Origin: an uncultured Clostridia bacterium
GTDB lineage: Bacteria > Bacillota > Clostridia > Christensenellales > Aristaeellaceae
Assembly: GCA_934663595.1 (NCBI GenBank)
Contig: CAKUKM010000026.1
Span: forward strand, 1 to 32,274
Direction: 5' to 3'
DNA: 32,274 nt
The position numbers and the translations under genes are program-made. This document shows positions 13,719 to 21,530 of the stretch, in pieces; the first letter of the stretch is position 1, and every line of letters begins with the position of its first letter. Below the pieces are notes generated by a model. It saw only the letters and a list, made by a program, of their open reading frames with translations, was not told where the DNA came from and did no database searches.

Positions 13719-14432
13719 ATGGAAAATCAGGGCAAGCGGCTGAACAAGTTCATCGCCGATTCGGGCTATTGCTCGCGGCGCGAGGCGGATCGGCTGATTG
13801 AAGAGGGCCGCGTGAAGGTAGACGGGCGGATCGGCGTGCTGGGCGATAAAATTCTTCCGGGCATGGCGGTTCTGGTGGACGATCAGGCGCTCAGCGGGCG
13901 CGGCGACAAGGTGTATATCCTGCTGAACAAGCCGCGCGGCGTTGTGTGCACGGCGGATCCGCGCGAGCCGATGAACGTGGTGGATTATTTGAATTACCCG
14001 ATTCGCGTCTTTCCCGTGGGCCGGCTGGACAAGGATTCGGAGGGACTTTTGCTGCTCACGAGCGACGGCGAGATCGTCAATCGCATTCTGCGCGCCGCGG
14101 GCGGGCATGAAAAGGAATACGAGGTGGAGGTCGATCGCCCGGTCACGGCCGAATTTCTGAATCGGATGATGGCGGGCGTGCCGATATTGGACACGGTGAC
14201 GCTGCCGTGCCGCGTGCGCCGGACGGGCGAAAGGTCGTTCAACATCGTTCTGGTTCAGGGCCTGAACCGCCAGATTCGCAGAATGTGCGAATATTTGGGC
14301 TATAACGTTCAATCGCTCCGGCGAATCCGGATTATGAATCTCCGTATCGGCAAAATGCGCCCGGGACAGTGGCGCGAGCTGACGGAGGAGGAACTTGCGA
14401 CGCTCCTTGCCGGCATCGGCGCGGAGAGATAG
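13719..14432 (+). CDS. rluF: 23S rRNA pseudouridine synthase, RluF type
   Basis: A 237-residue RsuA/RluB/E/F-family enzyme. An S4 RNA-binding domain fills residues 5-50 (RLNKFIADSGYCSRREADRL), and the catalytic motif is GRLDKDSEGLLLLTSDG with D104. HEKEYEVEVDRP, AGVPILDTVT and LVQGLNRQIRRMCE are the blocks that distinguish RluF, which in E. coli makes pseudouridine 2604 of 23S rRNA. The extra C-terminal tail of the E. coli enzyme is absent. The ATG at 13719 is preferred over a TTG at 13704, since GAGG lies 9 bases before the ATG. It is followed after 11 bases by the rlmI-like gene. Confidence 0.9.
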   Translation: MENQGKRLNKFIADSGYCSRREADRLIEEGRVKVDGRIGVLGDKILPGMAVLVDDQALSGRGDKVYILLNKPRGVVCTADPREPMNVVDYLNYPIRVFPVGRLDKDSEGLLLLTSDGEIVNRILRAAGGHEKEYEVEVDRPVTAEFLNRMMAGVPILDTVTLPCRVRRTGERSFNIVLVQGLNRQIRRMCEYLGYNVQSLRRIRIMNLRIGKMRPGQWRELTEEELATLLAGIGAER

Positions 14433-14443
14433 GGAGGCGCTTT

Positions 14444-15613
14444 ATGGCGAAGGTTACGCTCAGAAAGACCCGCGAAACGCGCGTGCGCGGCGGGCATCCG
14501 TGGATTTACGCGTCCGAGATCGAGAAGGTCGAGGGCGAATTCGAGGCGGGCGATATTGTCGAGGTGTGCGATTTTCGCGGCAAATTCATCGGCCGCGGGT
14601 TTTACAATCCGCAATCGCAGATCAGCCTGCGCATTTTGACGCGCAACGACGAGCCGTGCGACCGCGGGTTTTTTGAAAAGCGCATTCGCGACGCGTGGGA
14701 ATACAGAAAGCTGCTGTGCGATCCGAATTCCTGCCGGCTGATTTATTCGGAATCGGATTTCCTGCCCGGGCTGGTGGTGGACAAGTTCGGCGACGTGCTG
14801 GCGCTGCAGTCGCTGTCGCTGGGCATGGATCGAATCAAGGACATGATTTGCGATCTGCTGATGGAGATCGTCGAGCCGGCCGGCATTTGGGAGAGAAGCG
14901 ACGTTCCGGTGCGCCGCCTCGAGGGCATGCAGCAGACGACCGGCCTGCTGCGCGGCGCGGTTCCCGATCGCGTGGACATGGTGGAAAACGGCATTCACTT
15001 TTCTGTGGACGTGAAAAACGGCCAGAAGACGGGCTTTTTCCTGGATCAGAAGGAGAATCGCGCGGCAATTGCGCCGCTGTGCCCGGGCGCGCGGGTGCTG
15101 GACTGCTTTTGCCACAACGGATCGTTCTCGCTGCATGCGGCGAAATACGGGGCCAGCGACGTGCTGGGCGTGGATATTTCGGAGGAAGCGCTCGAGGTGG
15201 CGCGCGGAAATGCGGAAATGAACGGGCTGAAGAACGTTCGCTTCGAGGCGCACAACTGCTTTGATCATCTGCGCGAGCTGACCGACGAGGGCGCGCAGTT
15301 CGATCTGGTGATTCTGGATCCGCCGGCGTTTACGAAGAACAAGGCGGCGCTGCAGAGCGCGCTGCGCGGCTACAAGGAGATCAATCTGCGCGGGCTGAAG
15401 CTGGTGCGTCCGGGCGGATTCCTGGTGACCTGCTCCTGCTCGCAGCACGTGCTGCCCGAGGTGTTCCAGGACATGGTCAATCAGGCGGCGCGCGACGCGA
15501 AAAAGCGGATTCGCCTCGTGGAATACCGCACGCAGGCGAAGGACCACCCGATTCTTCCGCAGGCGGTGGAGACGAAATACCTGAAATGCATGATTCTGCA
15601 GGTGATGGAATGA
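14444..15613 (+). CDS. rlmI: RlmI-type 23S rRNA methyltransferase (PUA + SAM domain)
   Basis: A 389-residue class I methyltransferase of the RlmI/YwbD family; E. coli RlmI makes 5-methylcytosine 1962 in 23S rRNA. An N-terminal PUA domain (about 1-75, with RGGHPWIYASEI) is followed by a linker domain with GLVVDKFGD. The SAM-binding core has VLDCFCHNGSFSLHAAKYGA (218-237), GVDISEEAL and catalytic-loop LDPPAFTKNK (291-300), and there is a CSCSQHV cysteine block near the end. GGGAGG lies six bases before the ATG at 14444. Its stop overlaps the next gene (ATGA). The exact target base in this organism is inferred from the family. Confidence 0.92.
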   Translation: MAKVTLRKTRETRVRGGHPWIYASEIEKVEGEFEAGDIVEVCDFRGKFIGRGFYNPQSQISLRILTRNDEPCDRGFFEKRIRDAWEYRKLLCDPNSCRLIYSESDFLPGLVVDKFGDVLALQSLSLGMDRIKDMICDLLMEIVEPAGIWERSDVPVRRLEGMQQTTGLLRGAVPDRVDMVENGIHFSVDVKNGQKTGFFLDQKENRAAIAPLCPGARVLDCFCHNGSFSLHAAKYGASDVLGVDISEEALEVARGNAEMNGLKNVRFEAHNCFDHLRELTDEGAQFDLVILDPPAFTKNKAALQSALRGYKEINLRGLKLVRPGGFLVTCSCSQHVLPEVFQDMVNQAARDAKKRIRLVEYRTQAKDHPILPQAVETKYLKCMILQVME

Positions 15614-16113
15614 GGCTGGAGCTGCACGTTCCCGGCCTGCGCGAGATGAACGTGCGCGCGAAATGGCTGGCCGATCCGGCGACGATGGCCTACAATCGCG
15701 GTCAGGCGATCGACGCCGAGGGCTACGATCCCGAAACCGGCTGCATCGATTTCCCGATGGGCGACTGGCGCTATTGGCGCGGAATCTGGCTCTATCAGGA
15801 GCCGGATCGATTCAGCGCGTATCTGCTCGACCGGGAAACGGGCGCGTTCGTCGGCGAGACCTGCTATTACGGCGGCTTTGATCCAGATGCGGTGCGCGCG
15901 GGCATTCTGATTGCGGCGGAGCATCGAGGAAGGGGCTATGCGGCGGAGGGCCTGAAGCTGCTGGCCGAGCGCGCGTTTGAACGGGAGGAGATCGCCTGTC
16001 TCGCGGCGGAGCTGGGGGAGGAAAACGAGCGCGCGATTCGCGCATATCTGTCGGCCGGATTTGCCATCGTTCAAATCGAGGACGGAATGGTGCGAATGGA
16101 AAGGCATAAATAA
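15610..16113 (+). CDS. GNAT-family N-acetyltransferase
   Basis: A 167-residue acetyltransferase. The acetyl-CoA pyrophosphate loop is in AEHRGRGYAAEGL (motif A), preceded by the VRAGILIA beta-strand and followed by the ENERAIRAYLSAGF motif B region. The N-terminal half (PGLREMNVRAKWLADP) is typical of GNATs that use small-molecule or antibiotic-like amines. Start chosen at 15610, overlapping the previous stop by four bases. It is the last gene of the operon and ends before a bidirectional terminator. The substrate is unknown. Confidence 0.88.
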   Translation: MRLELHVPGLREMNVRAKWLADPATMAYNRGQAIDAEGYDPETGCIDFPMGDWRYWRGIWLYQEPDRFSAYLLDRETGAFVGETCYYGGFDPDAVRAGILIAAEHRGRGYAAEGLKLLAERAFEREEIACLAAELGEENERAIRAYLSAGFAIVQIEDGMVRMERHK

Positions 16114-16115
16114 GG

Positions 16116-16150
16116 AAGACCCGCTGCATCGCGAGGGTGCGGCGGGTCTT
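16116..16150. terminator. Bidirectional terminator between GNAT and MATE genes
   Basis: AAGACCCGC (16116-16124) pairs with GCGGGTCTT (16142-16150), with further GCA/TGC pairing in the loop. It fills the 40-base gap between two convergent stops. The T-runs are short, so efficiency is uncertain. Confidence 0.7.
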
Positions 16151-16153
16151 TGG

Positions 16154-17536
16154 TTATTGCGCGAACTGCGGGTGCACCGCATAGCGGCGCATTTGCCTTG
16201 TGAACAGGATCAGCGCGACGATGCAGCAGAGAATGTCCGCGATCGGCGTGGCCCAGACGATTCCGTAAATCGGAATGATTTCCTTTAAAATGAACATCAG
16301 CGGGATGTCCAGAATGCCCTTGCGCAGGATTGCGAGAATGAACGAGCGCATGCCCTCGCCGGTCGCCTGGAAAAAAGAGATGAACGCGTACGCGCAGGCC
16401 GAGAACGGGCCGCCGATGCAGAGAATCCGGAGGAACGCCGCGCCGTAATCGACGGACGAAGAGCCGTGCTGAATGAACAGGCCGATCAGCGTGCGGCTGA
16501 AGAGCAGGCTCGCCGCCATGCACAGCGTGGCCATTAGGACGGAGATCGAGGTGGAAATCGTGACGGCGGACTTCATGCGCTTGAGATTGCCGGAGGCGAA
16601 GTTGAACGCAATCAGCGGAAGCACGCCCTGCGCCATGCCGCGCACGATGCAGTGCGCCAGCATATTGACCTTCTTCGCCACGCCGACGCCCGCCTGCATC
16701 GCCGTTCCGCACAGCGACATCAGATTGTCCAGCACCGCATAGGAGATGTTTTCGCACAGCGTCATCAGGCATGCGGGGAGGCCGGTGGCCAATACGTCGC
16801 CGGGAATGCCGAACGAGAACATCTTCCAGCTCGGCTTCAGGTTCAGCACGGAGCGCTCGCGGCGCACGAACATCAGCACCAGGAAATAGACCGTCGCGAT
16901 CAGATTGGAAAGCGTGGTGGCGATCGCCGCGCCGAGCACCTCCTGGCCCTTGGGGAGCAGCACGAACATGAACAGCGGATCCAGGCCGATATTCAGTATA
17001 CCGCCCATCGCAATGCCGATGCTGGCCTGCGTGGCATAGCCCTCGGAGCGCACCAGATGGCCCAGCAGCGCGTTCAGCGAGGTGGCGACGCCGCCGACGA
17101 TGACCGTGCAGCGCAGATACTGAATCGCCGAAGCGTGCACCTCCGGATCGCGGCCGCCGAGCAGATTCATGAAGGTATCTTCAAAAATCCACGCGAAAAT
17201 TGAATACAGCAGCGTGACCGCCACGCAGCCCCAGAAGGCGAAGCCCGCCGTGTTCTGCGCGCGATCGTTGTCCTCCGCGCCAAGCGCGCGGGCAATTACG
17301 CTCGCGCCGCCCACGCCGAACAGATTCGAAATCGCCGACAGGAACATGAACGCCGGCATGCACACCGTGACGGCCGTGATCATCGCGTCGCTGCCCGTGA
17401 GGCCGATGAAGAACGTGTCCGCCATATTGTACACCACGAGGATGATCTGGCTGATGACCGTGGGCACGGCGAGCTTCACGACCGCCTTCCATACGGGGCA
17501 ATGCGCAAATAAGTCCAGCTTTTCAGCGTCTTTCAT
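16154..17536 (-). CDS. MATE-family multidrug/metabolite exporter
   Basis: A 460-residue membrane protein with about 12 hydrophobic segments in two homologous halves. The opening VWKAVVKLAVPTVISQIILVVYNMADTFFIG and the SNLFGVGGASVIARALG segment are characteristic of MATE transporters, which export drugs or metabolites using Na+ or H+ gradients. The ATG at 17536 overlaps the stop of the preceding small membrane protein (ATGA), with GGGAGG about 10 bases upstream. It is thus the second gene of a two-gene operon. Substrate unknown. Confidence 0.94.
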   Translation of the reverse strand: MKDAEKLDLFAHCPVWKAVVKLAVPTVISQIILVVYNMADTFFIGLTGSDAMITAVTVCMPAFMFLSAISNLFGVGGASVIARALGAEDNDRAQNTAGFAFWGCVAVTLLYSIFAWIFEDTFMNLLGGRDPEVHASAIQYLRCTVIVGGVATSLNALLGHLVRSEGYATQASIGIAMGGILNIGLDPLFMFVLLPKGQEVLGAAIATTLSNLIATVYFLVLMFVRRERSVLNLKPSWKMFSFGIPGDVLATGLPACLMTLCENISYAVLDNLMSLCGTAMQAGVGVAKKVNMLAHCIVRGMAQGVLPLIAFNFASGNLKRMKSAVTISTSISVLMATLCMAASLLFSRTLIGLFIQHGSSSVDYGAAFLRILCIGGPFSACAYAFISFFQATGEGMRSFILAILRKGILDIPLMFILKEIIPIYGIVWATPIADILCCIVALILFTRQMRRYAVHPQFAQ

Positions 17537-17961
17537 TTTAGACCGTCCTCCCAGGTGATGTTTTCAAACGTGATCAGAAATGCGACGGCGACCGTCCAGT
17601 AGCCGCCGATGATGATCGTGAGCGCCAGAAAGCCGAGCTTGAGCAGCTTCCGGCAAAGTCCGTCGCCCAGCACGTCGAACGCGAGGCAGCATGCGACCGC
17701 GCCGGCCGCAGCCTTCCATGCGACCGCGCCTCCGATCAGCCAGTCCAGCGCGATTCCAATCGCCAGACACGGCCCGAACAGAATCAGATTCGCCCAAAAC
17801 GCCCCCAGCTCGCGCCGGAAAAAGTACAGCGCGTTTGCGGGCAGAAAATCGACGTGCGCATGCGCAATTTCGCGCGCGACGCGCTTGCGCAGCGGCGGCA
17901 CCGGTGCATATAAAAGGTATTGCGCGCATTGGCCGAGCGCCCTGTTTCTTTGCTGATGCAA
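17533..17961 (-). CDS. Small integral membrane protein, unknown function
   Basis: A 142-residue protein. The first 45 residues are polar and basic, followed by about three to four hydrophobic segments (near 52-75, 78-96 and 107-132). The start is a TTG at 17961, eight bases after a GGGGG-type ribosome site; no suitable ATG exists. I do not recognise a family. It overlaps the MATE gene by four bases, so the two are co-translated. It could be an accessory subunit or simply a co-expressed neighbour. Confidence 0.65.
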   Translation of the reverse strand: MHQQRNRALGQCAQYLLYAPVPPLRKRVAREIAHAHVDFLPANALYFFRRELGAFWANLILFGPCLAIGIALDWLIGGAVAWKAAAGAVACCLAFDVLGDGLCRKLLKLGFLALTIIIGGYWTVAVAFLITFENITWEDGLK

Positions 17962-18009
17962 GGCGAACGCCCCCTCTCCATTTCTCTTCTTGCGTCGCGT
18001 TATGGGTGT

Positions 18010-18038
18010 AGTGTATGCGAAAAGAGATATAATGTCAA
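18010..18038 (-). promoter_or_regulatory. Promoter of the membrane protein/MATE operon
   Basis: On the minus strand TTGACA (18033-18038), 17 bases, TACACT (18010-18015), about 50 bases upstream of the TTG start at 17961. Confidence 0.75.
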
Positions 18039-18370
18039 ATTATGATTATTTGAGATAAGCAAAACAAAAATTATTGAAAGGAACGCGCGTTGCGGGACGG
18101 GGCAGCCCATAAGGAAAAGTATGGCTGCGATTACCGTGCGAAAGGAATCGATAAATACGCCGATTGCATAAAACTAAAGCACGAAAACGCTGCAAAACCG
18201 GTGCAATGCGCCCGCGAAATGGATAAACGAATCTTATTGATCATTTGGCATAACGAAAAAATTCATGGATGGCCATTAAAATAAATGGAGATAATCATAA
18301 GTCGATACCAAAATAAAGCGCATGCTAACCAAACGAATTATTATCGAAACAAGGCTTCACATTTTCACCC
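18016..18370. other. AT-rich intergenic stretch, possible 64-residue ORF
   Basis: This roughly 350-base stretch is clearly richer in A and T than its surroundings. One frame (18090-18284, plus, TTG start, AAAGGA seven bases upstream) could encode 64 residues with three cysteines and many lysines. It has no recognised domain, and its codon use is unlike the neighbours. An imperfect hairpin (GCAGCC/GGCTGC, around 18104-18130) lies inside. I see no tRNA, riboswitch or other known element. It may be a decayed gene or acquired DNA. Confidence 0.3.
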
Positions 18371-18400
18371 TTGCAGAAAAGATATAAAACGTGATACAAT
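18371..18400 (+). promoter_or_regulatory. Promoter of the polysaccharide exporter genes
   Basis: TTGCAG (18371-18376), 18 bases, TACAAT (18395-18400), about 40 bases before the permease start. Boxes are near consensus. Confidence 0.6.
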
Positions 18401-18442
18401 ATACTATGAATGGCTATTTTGGTTTTTTTAAGGAGGCGTCTC

Positions 18443-19315
18443 ATGGCGAGGAAACAGGCGAGCGGGCAATGGACGACGGTGATCCGGCCCAAGCGCGGCT
18501 GGTTCGCGATTGATTTTAAGAGCATCTGGCAGTATCGGGATCTGGTGTGGCTGATGGTGAAGCGCAATTTCACGATCATGTATCGCCAGACGATTTTAGG
18601 GCCGATGTGGATTCTGCTGCAGCCGCTTCTGACGACGGTGATTTTCACGGTGGTATTCGGCAATATTGCCGGGCTGCCGACGGACGGCATGCCGCAGTTC
18701 CTGTTTTATATGGCGGGCAACATTACATGGCACTTTTTCTCGAGCTGCCTGACGAGCACGTCGAAGACGTTCGTGGAAAATCGCAATCTGTTTGGAAAGG
18801 TGTATTTCCCGCGGCTCTGCATGCCGCTTTCGGTGGTGGCTTCGGAGCTGGTGAACTTCTTTGTGCAGTTCGCGATGTTCATGGTCTTTTTGCTGATTTA
18901 CGCGCTGAAGCCGAATCCGACGGTGCATCCGGACTGGCGGCTGATTCTGCTGACGCCGGTGATGCTTCTGCAGCTGGGCATGATGGGCCTGGGCTTCGGC
19001 ATCATCGTGGCGGCGTTGACGACGAAATACCGCGACCTGTCGATGCTGGTGACGTTCGGCGTGCAGCTGTGGATGTACGCGACGCCGGTGACGTATTCTT
19101 CGTCGATGATTGCGGAAAAATTCCCGCAGCTGCTGAATTTGTACATGCTCAACCCGATCACGCCGGTGATTGAGCTGTTCCGCGCGGCGTATCTGGGCGT
19201 GGCGGACTATTCGCTGAAATACAATCTGCTGTCGCTGGGCGTTACGGCGGTTGTGATGATGATCGGCGTCATGCTGTTTACGCATGTGGAAAAGACCTTT
19301 ATGGATACGGTCTGA
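18443..19315 (+). CDS. ABC-2 polysaccharide/teichoic-acid export permease (Wzm/TagG type)
   Basis: A 290-residue membrane protein with six predicted spans. The cytoplasmic N-terminus and RDLVWLMVKRNFTIMYRQ, then TILGPMWILLQPL, are the hallmark of Wzm/TagG/RfbA permeases, which move lipid-linked polysaccharides or teichoic acids across the membrane. AAGGAGG lies six bases before the ATG at 18443. The matching ATPase follows after 17 bases. The likely cargo is the polymer made by the 3.9-7.6 kb cluster, though that operon is 11 kb away. Confidence 0.93.
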   Translation: MARKQASGQWTTVIRPKRGWFAIDFKSIWQYRDLVWLMVKRNFTIMYRQTILGPMWILLQPLLTTVIFTVVFGNIAGLPTDGMPQFLFYMAGNITWHFFSSCLTSTSKTFVENRNLFGKVYFPRLCMPLSVVASELVNFFVQFAMFMVFLLIYALKPNPTVHPDWRLILLTPVMLLQLGMMGLGFGIIVAALTTKYRDLSMLVTFGVQLWMYATPVTYSSSMIAEKFPQLLNLYMLNPITPVIELFRAAYLGVADYSLKYNLLSLGVTAVVMMIGVMLFTHVEKTFMDTV

Positions 19316-19332
19316 CGGAAAGGAGCGCACGA

Positions 19333-20595
19333 ATGTCTGAACGACTTCTGGAGGTGGACGGCGTCTCGAAGGAGTACCGTCTGGGTCAGATCGGCGGCGG
19401 CACGCTCCACGGCGACCTGAGCAGCTGGTTTGCGCGGATTCGCGGCAAGGAGGATCCGAACAGCAAGCTGGGTGTGGATACGATTAATGTAAAAACCGGC
19501 AAATTCATGGCGCTGAACGATGTGAGCTTTCATGTCGACCGCGGCGACGCGCTGGCGGTCATCGGCCTAAACGGCGCGGGAAAATCCACGCTGCTGAAGC
19601 TGATTTCGCAGATTACCGCGCCGACCACGGGCGAAATTCGCATTCGCGGGCGCGTGGCGAGCCTGCTCGAGATCGGAACCGGCTTCCATCACGAGCTGAC
19701 CGGGCGCGACAATATTTACTTAAACGGCGCGATTCTGGGCATGAACCGCGCGGAGGTGCGGTCGAAGATCAAGGAGATCATCGAGTTTTCCGAAATCGAG
19801 CCGTTTATCGACACGCCGGTGAAGCGCTATTCGTCCGGCATGTACGTCAAGCTCGCGTTCGCGGTCGCGGCGCATCTCGCGCCGGACATTCTGATTTGCG
19901 ACGAGGTGCTCGCGGTGGGCGATCTGGCGTTTCAGCAGAAATGCCTGAACAAGATGAGCGACGTGGCGCGCGACGGCCGCGCGGTTCTGTACGTCAGCCA
20001 CAATATGCGCACCGTTTCGCAGCTGTGCAATCGCGGCATTTATCTGGAAAAGGGCGGGCTGAAGTACGATGGAACGGTCGAGCGGTCGATCGAGCTGTAC
20101 GGCGGCAGCGGCCTTCGGAATACCGATCGCGATCTGGATCACATGGATCGCCCGCTCAAGCGCGGCGACACGATGCGCATGCTGCGCATGGTGATTCACG
20201 ACTGCCCGAATCTGGAATACCAGATGGATTCGCACATGGACTTTACGCTCACGAGCGCGGCGCACGTCTCCGATCCGCATCTCCGGGTGCGCGTGATGCT
20301 GTATTCCAGCATGGCCGCGCCGGTTGCGATGACGCAGACCGAGCCGTTTGAGGTTTGCGCGGGCGAGACATTTACGCGCAAAATCCGCATGCCGCTGGAC
20401 AACATCGCGCCGGGCGAATACGGCATGAAGGTTTCGCTGATTTCGGCCACGCCGCAGGGGCTGAGCTGCTATTACGACACGATACTGGACGTGGGCCATT
20501 TCGTGATTGTGGACGATCCGGCGCTGACGTCGGGCTTCGTATGGCAGGAGCGCCTGTGGGGCAATCTGCGCATGAAGCCGATGGAAATACTGTAA
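19333..20595 (+). CDS. ABC exporter ATPase with carbohydrate-binding C-terminus (Wzt/TagH type)
   Basis: A 420-residue protein. The ATPase domain (about 1-245) has Walker A GLNGAGKST (78-86), signature YSSGM (166-170), Walker B ILICDE (186-191) and the switch histidine H223. The N-terminal insert LGQIGGGTLHGDLSSWFARI with RGKEDP is typical of polysaccharide exporters. Residues about 265-415 resemble the Wzt C-terminal beta-sandwich that binds the modified end of the polymer chain in some O-antigen systems; TagH lacks it. This argues for a terminal-modification check before export. Its stop overlaps the next start by one base. Confidence 0.94.
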   Translation: MSERLLEVDGVSKEYRLGQIGGGTLHGDLSSWFARIRGKEDPNSKLGVDTINVKTGKFMALNDVSFHVDRGDALAVIGLNGAGKSTLLKLISQITAPTTGEIRIRGRVASLLEIGTGFHHELTGRDNIYLNGAILGMNRAEVRSKIKEIIEFSEIEPFIDTPVKRYSSGMYVKLAFAVAAHLAPDILICDEVLAVGDLAFQQKCLNKMSDVARDGRAVLYVSHNMRTVSQLCNRGIYLEKGGLKYDGTVERSIELYGGSGLRNTDRDLDHMDRPLKRGDTMRMLRMVIHDCPNLEYQMDSHMDFTLTSAAHVSDPHLRVRVMLYSSMAAPVAMTQTEPFEVCAGETFTRKIRMPLDNIAPGEYGMKVSLISATPQGLSCYYDTILDVGHFVIVDDPALTSGFVWQERLWGNLRMKPMEIL

Positions 20596-21518
20596 TGGAA
20601 AACAGAAATGCTTTGAAGCCCGCGCCGACCGTCGTTGCGATGCACGATTTAAGCGGCGTGGGCCGGTGCGCGCTTACGGTGGCGATTCCGGTGCTGGCCG
20701 CGATGGGCGTGCAGCCGATTCCCGCGCCCACGGCGGTGCTGAGCGCGCACACCGCGTTTCCGGAATTCGTCGCGCGCGATTTGACGGAATATCTGGAGGA
20801 TTGCCTGAACGAATGGCGGCGCATGGGCCTGAGGTTTGATTGCGTTTACACGGGCTATATGGCCTCGGCGCGACAGGCGGAGATCGCGCGGCGATTCATG
20901 GAAAATCAGCCGGGCGCGCTGATTCTGGTCGATCCCGTGCTGGGCGACGACGGGCAAATGTATCGCGCGCTGCCGAAGGAAATGCCGGAGGCGATGCGAA
21001 GGCTGTGCGCGCACGCCGATCTGATTACGCCGAATCTGACCGAGGCGGCGCTTTTGACGGAAACGGAATACGCGGGCGACGCGATGGACGAAGCGGCACT
21101 TGAGCAAATGCTGATTCGCCTGCGCGCGCTGGGCGCGAAGACGGCGCTGATCACGGGCGTTGCGCTGAGGGAAGGAAAGAGGCCTGACGCGCGGCGCGAC
21201 GAAGCGGATCTGCCGCTGGGAACGCGCATGAGCGATCCGTCGGCCAGGCACGTGAACGCCTGGATGGGCGCGGACGGGCAAATGCGCATGCGGGTCTACG
21301 AGCCGGTGGCGGCGGCGTTTCCGGGAACGGGCGATCTGTTTGCCTCGGTAATTGCCGGCGCGGCGGCGCGCGGGGAATCGCTGGAGCGCGCGATCGCGAT
21401 GGCGACGGAATATACCCGGCTGGCAATGCTGCACACAAAGGCGTGCGGCACGGAGCCGGTATATGGAGTGCAGCTGGAGCAGACGTTGGGTGAACTGATT
21501 AAAATGATGGAGAGATGA
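20595..21518 (+). CDS. Pyridoxal/pyridoxamine kinase (PdxK/PdxY family)
   Basis: A 307-residue ribokinase-superfamily enzyme that phosphorylates vitamin B6 vitamers for the salvage pathway. HDLSGVGRCALTVAIPVL at the N-terminus, DPVLGDDGQMY (113-123), ITPNLTEAALL and the anion hole/catalytic PGTGD (243-247, base D247) are all conserved. I chose the ATG at 20595, which shares one base with the previous stop; the longer open frame upstream overlaps the ABC ATPase. The ribosome site is weak, so translation may depend on coupling. It precedes the alpha-mannosidase by 12 bases. It has no obvious functional tie to its neighbours. Confidence 0.92.
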   Translation: MENRNALKPAPTVVAMHDLSGVGRCALTVAIPVLAAMGVQPIPAPTAVLSAHTAFPEFVARDLTEYLEDCLNEWRRMGLRFDCVYTGYMASARQAEIARRFMENQPGALILVDPVLGDDGQMYRALPKEMPEAMRRLCAHADLITPNLTEAALLTETEYAGDAMDEAALEQMLIRLRALGAKTALITGVALREGKRPDARRDEADLPLGTRMSDPSARHVNAWMGADGQMRMRVYEPVAAAFPGTGDLFASVIAGAAARGESLERAIAMATEYTRLAMLHTKACGTEPVYGVQLEQTLGELIKMMER

Positions 21519-21530
21519 GGGAGAGAAGCC

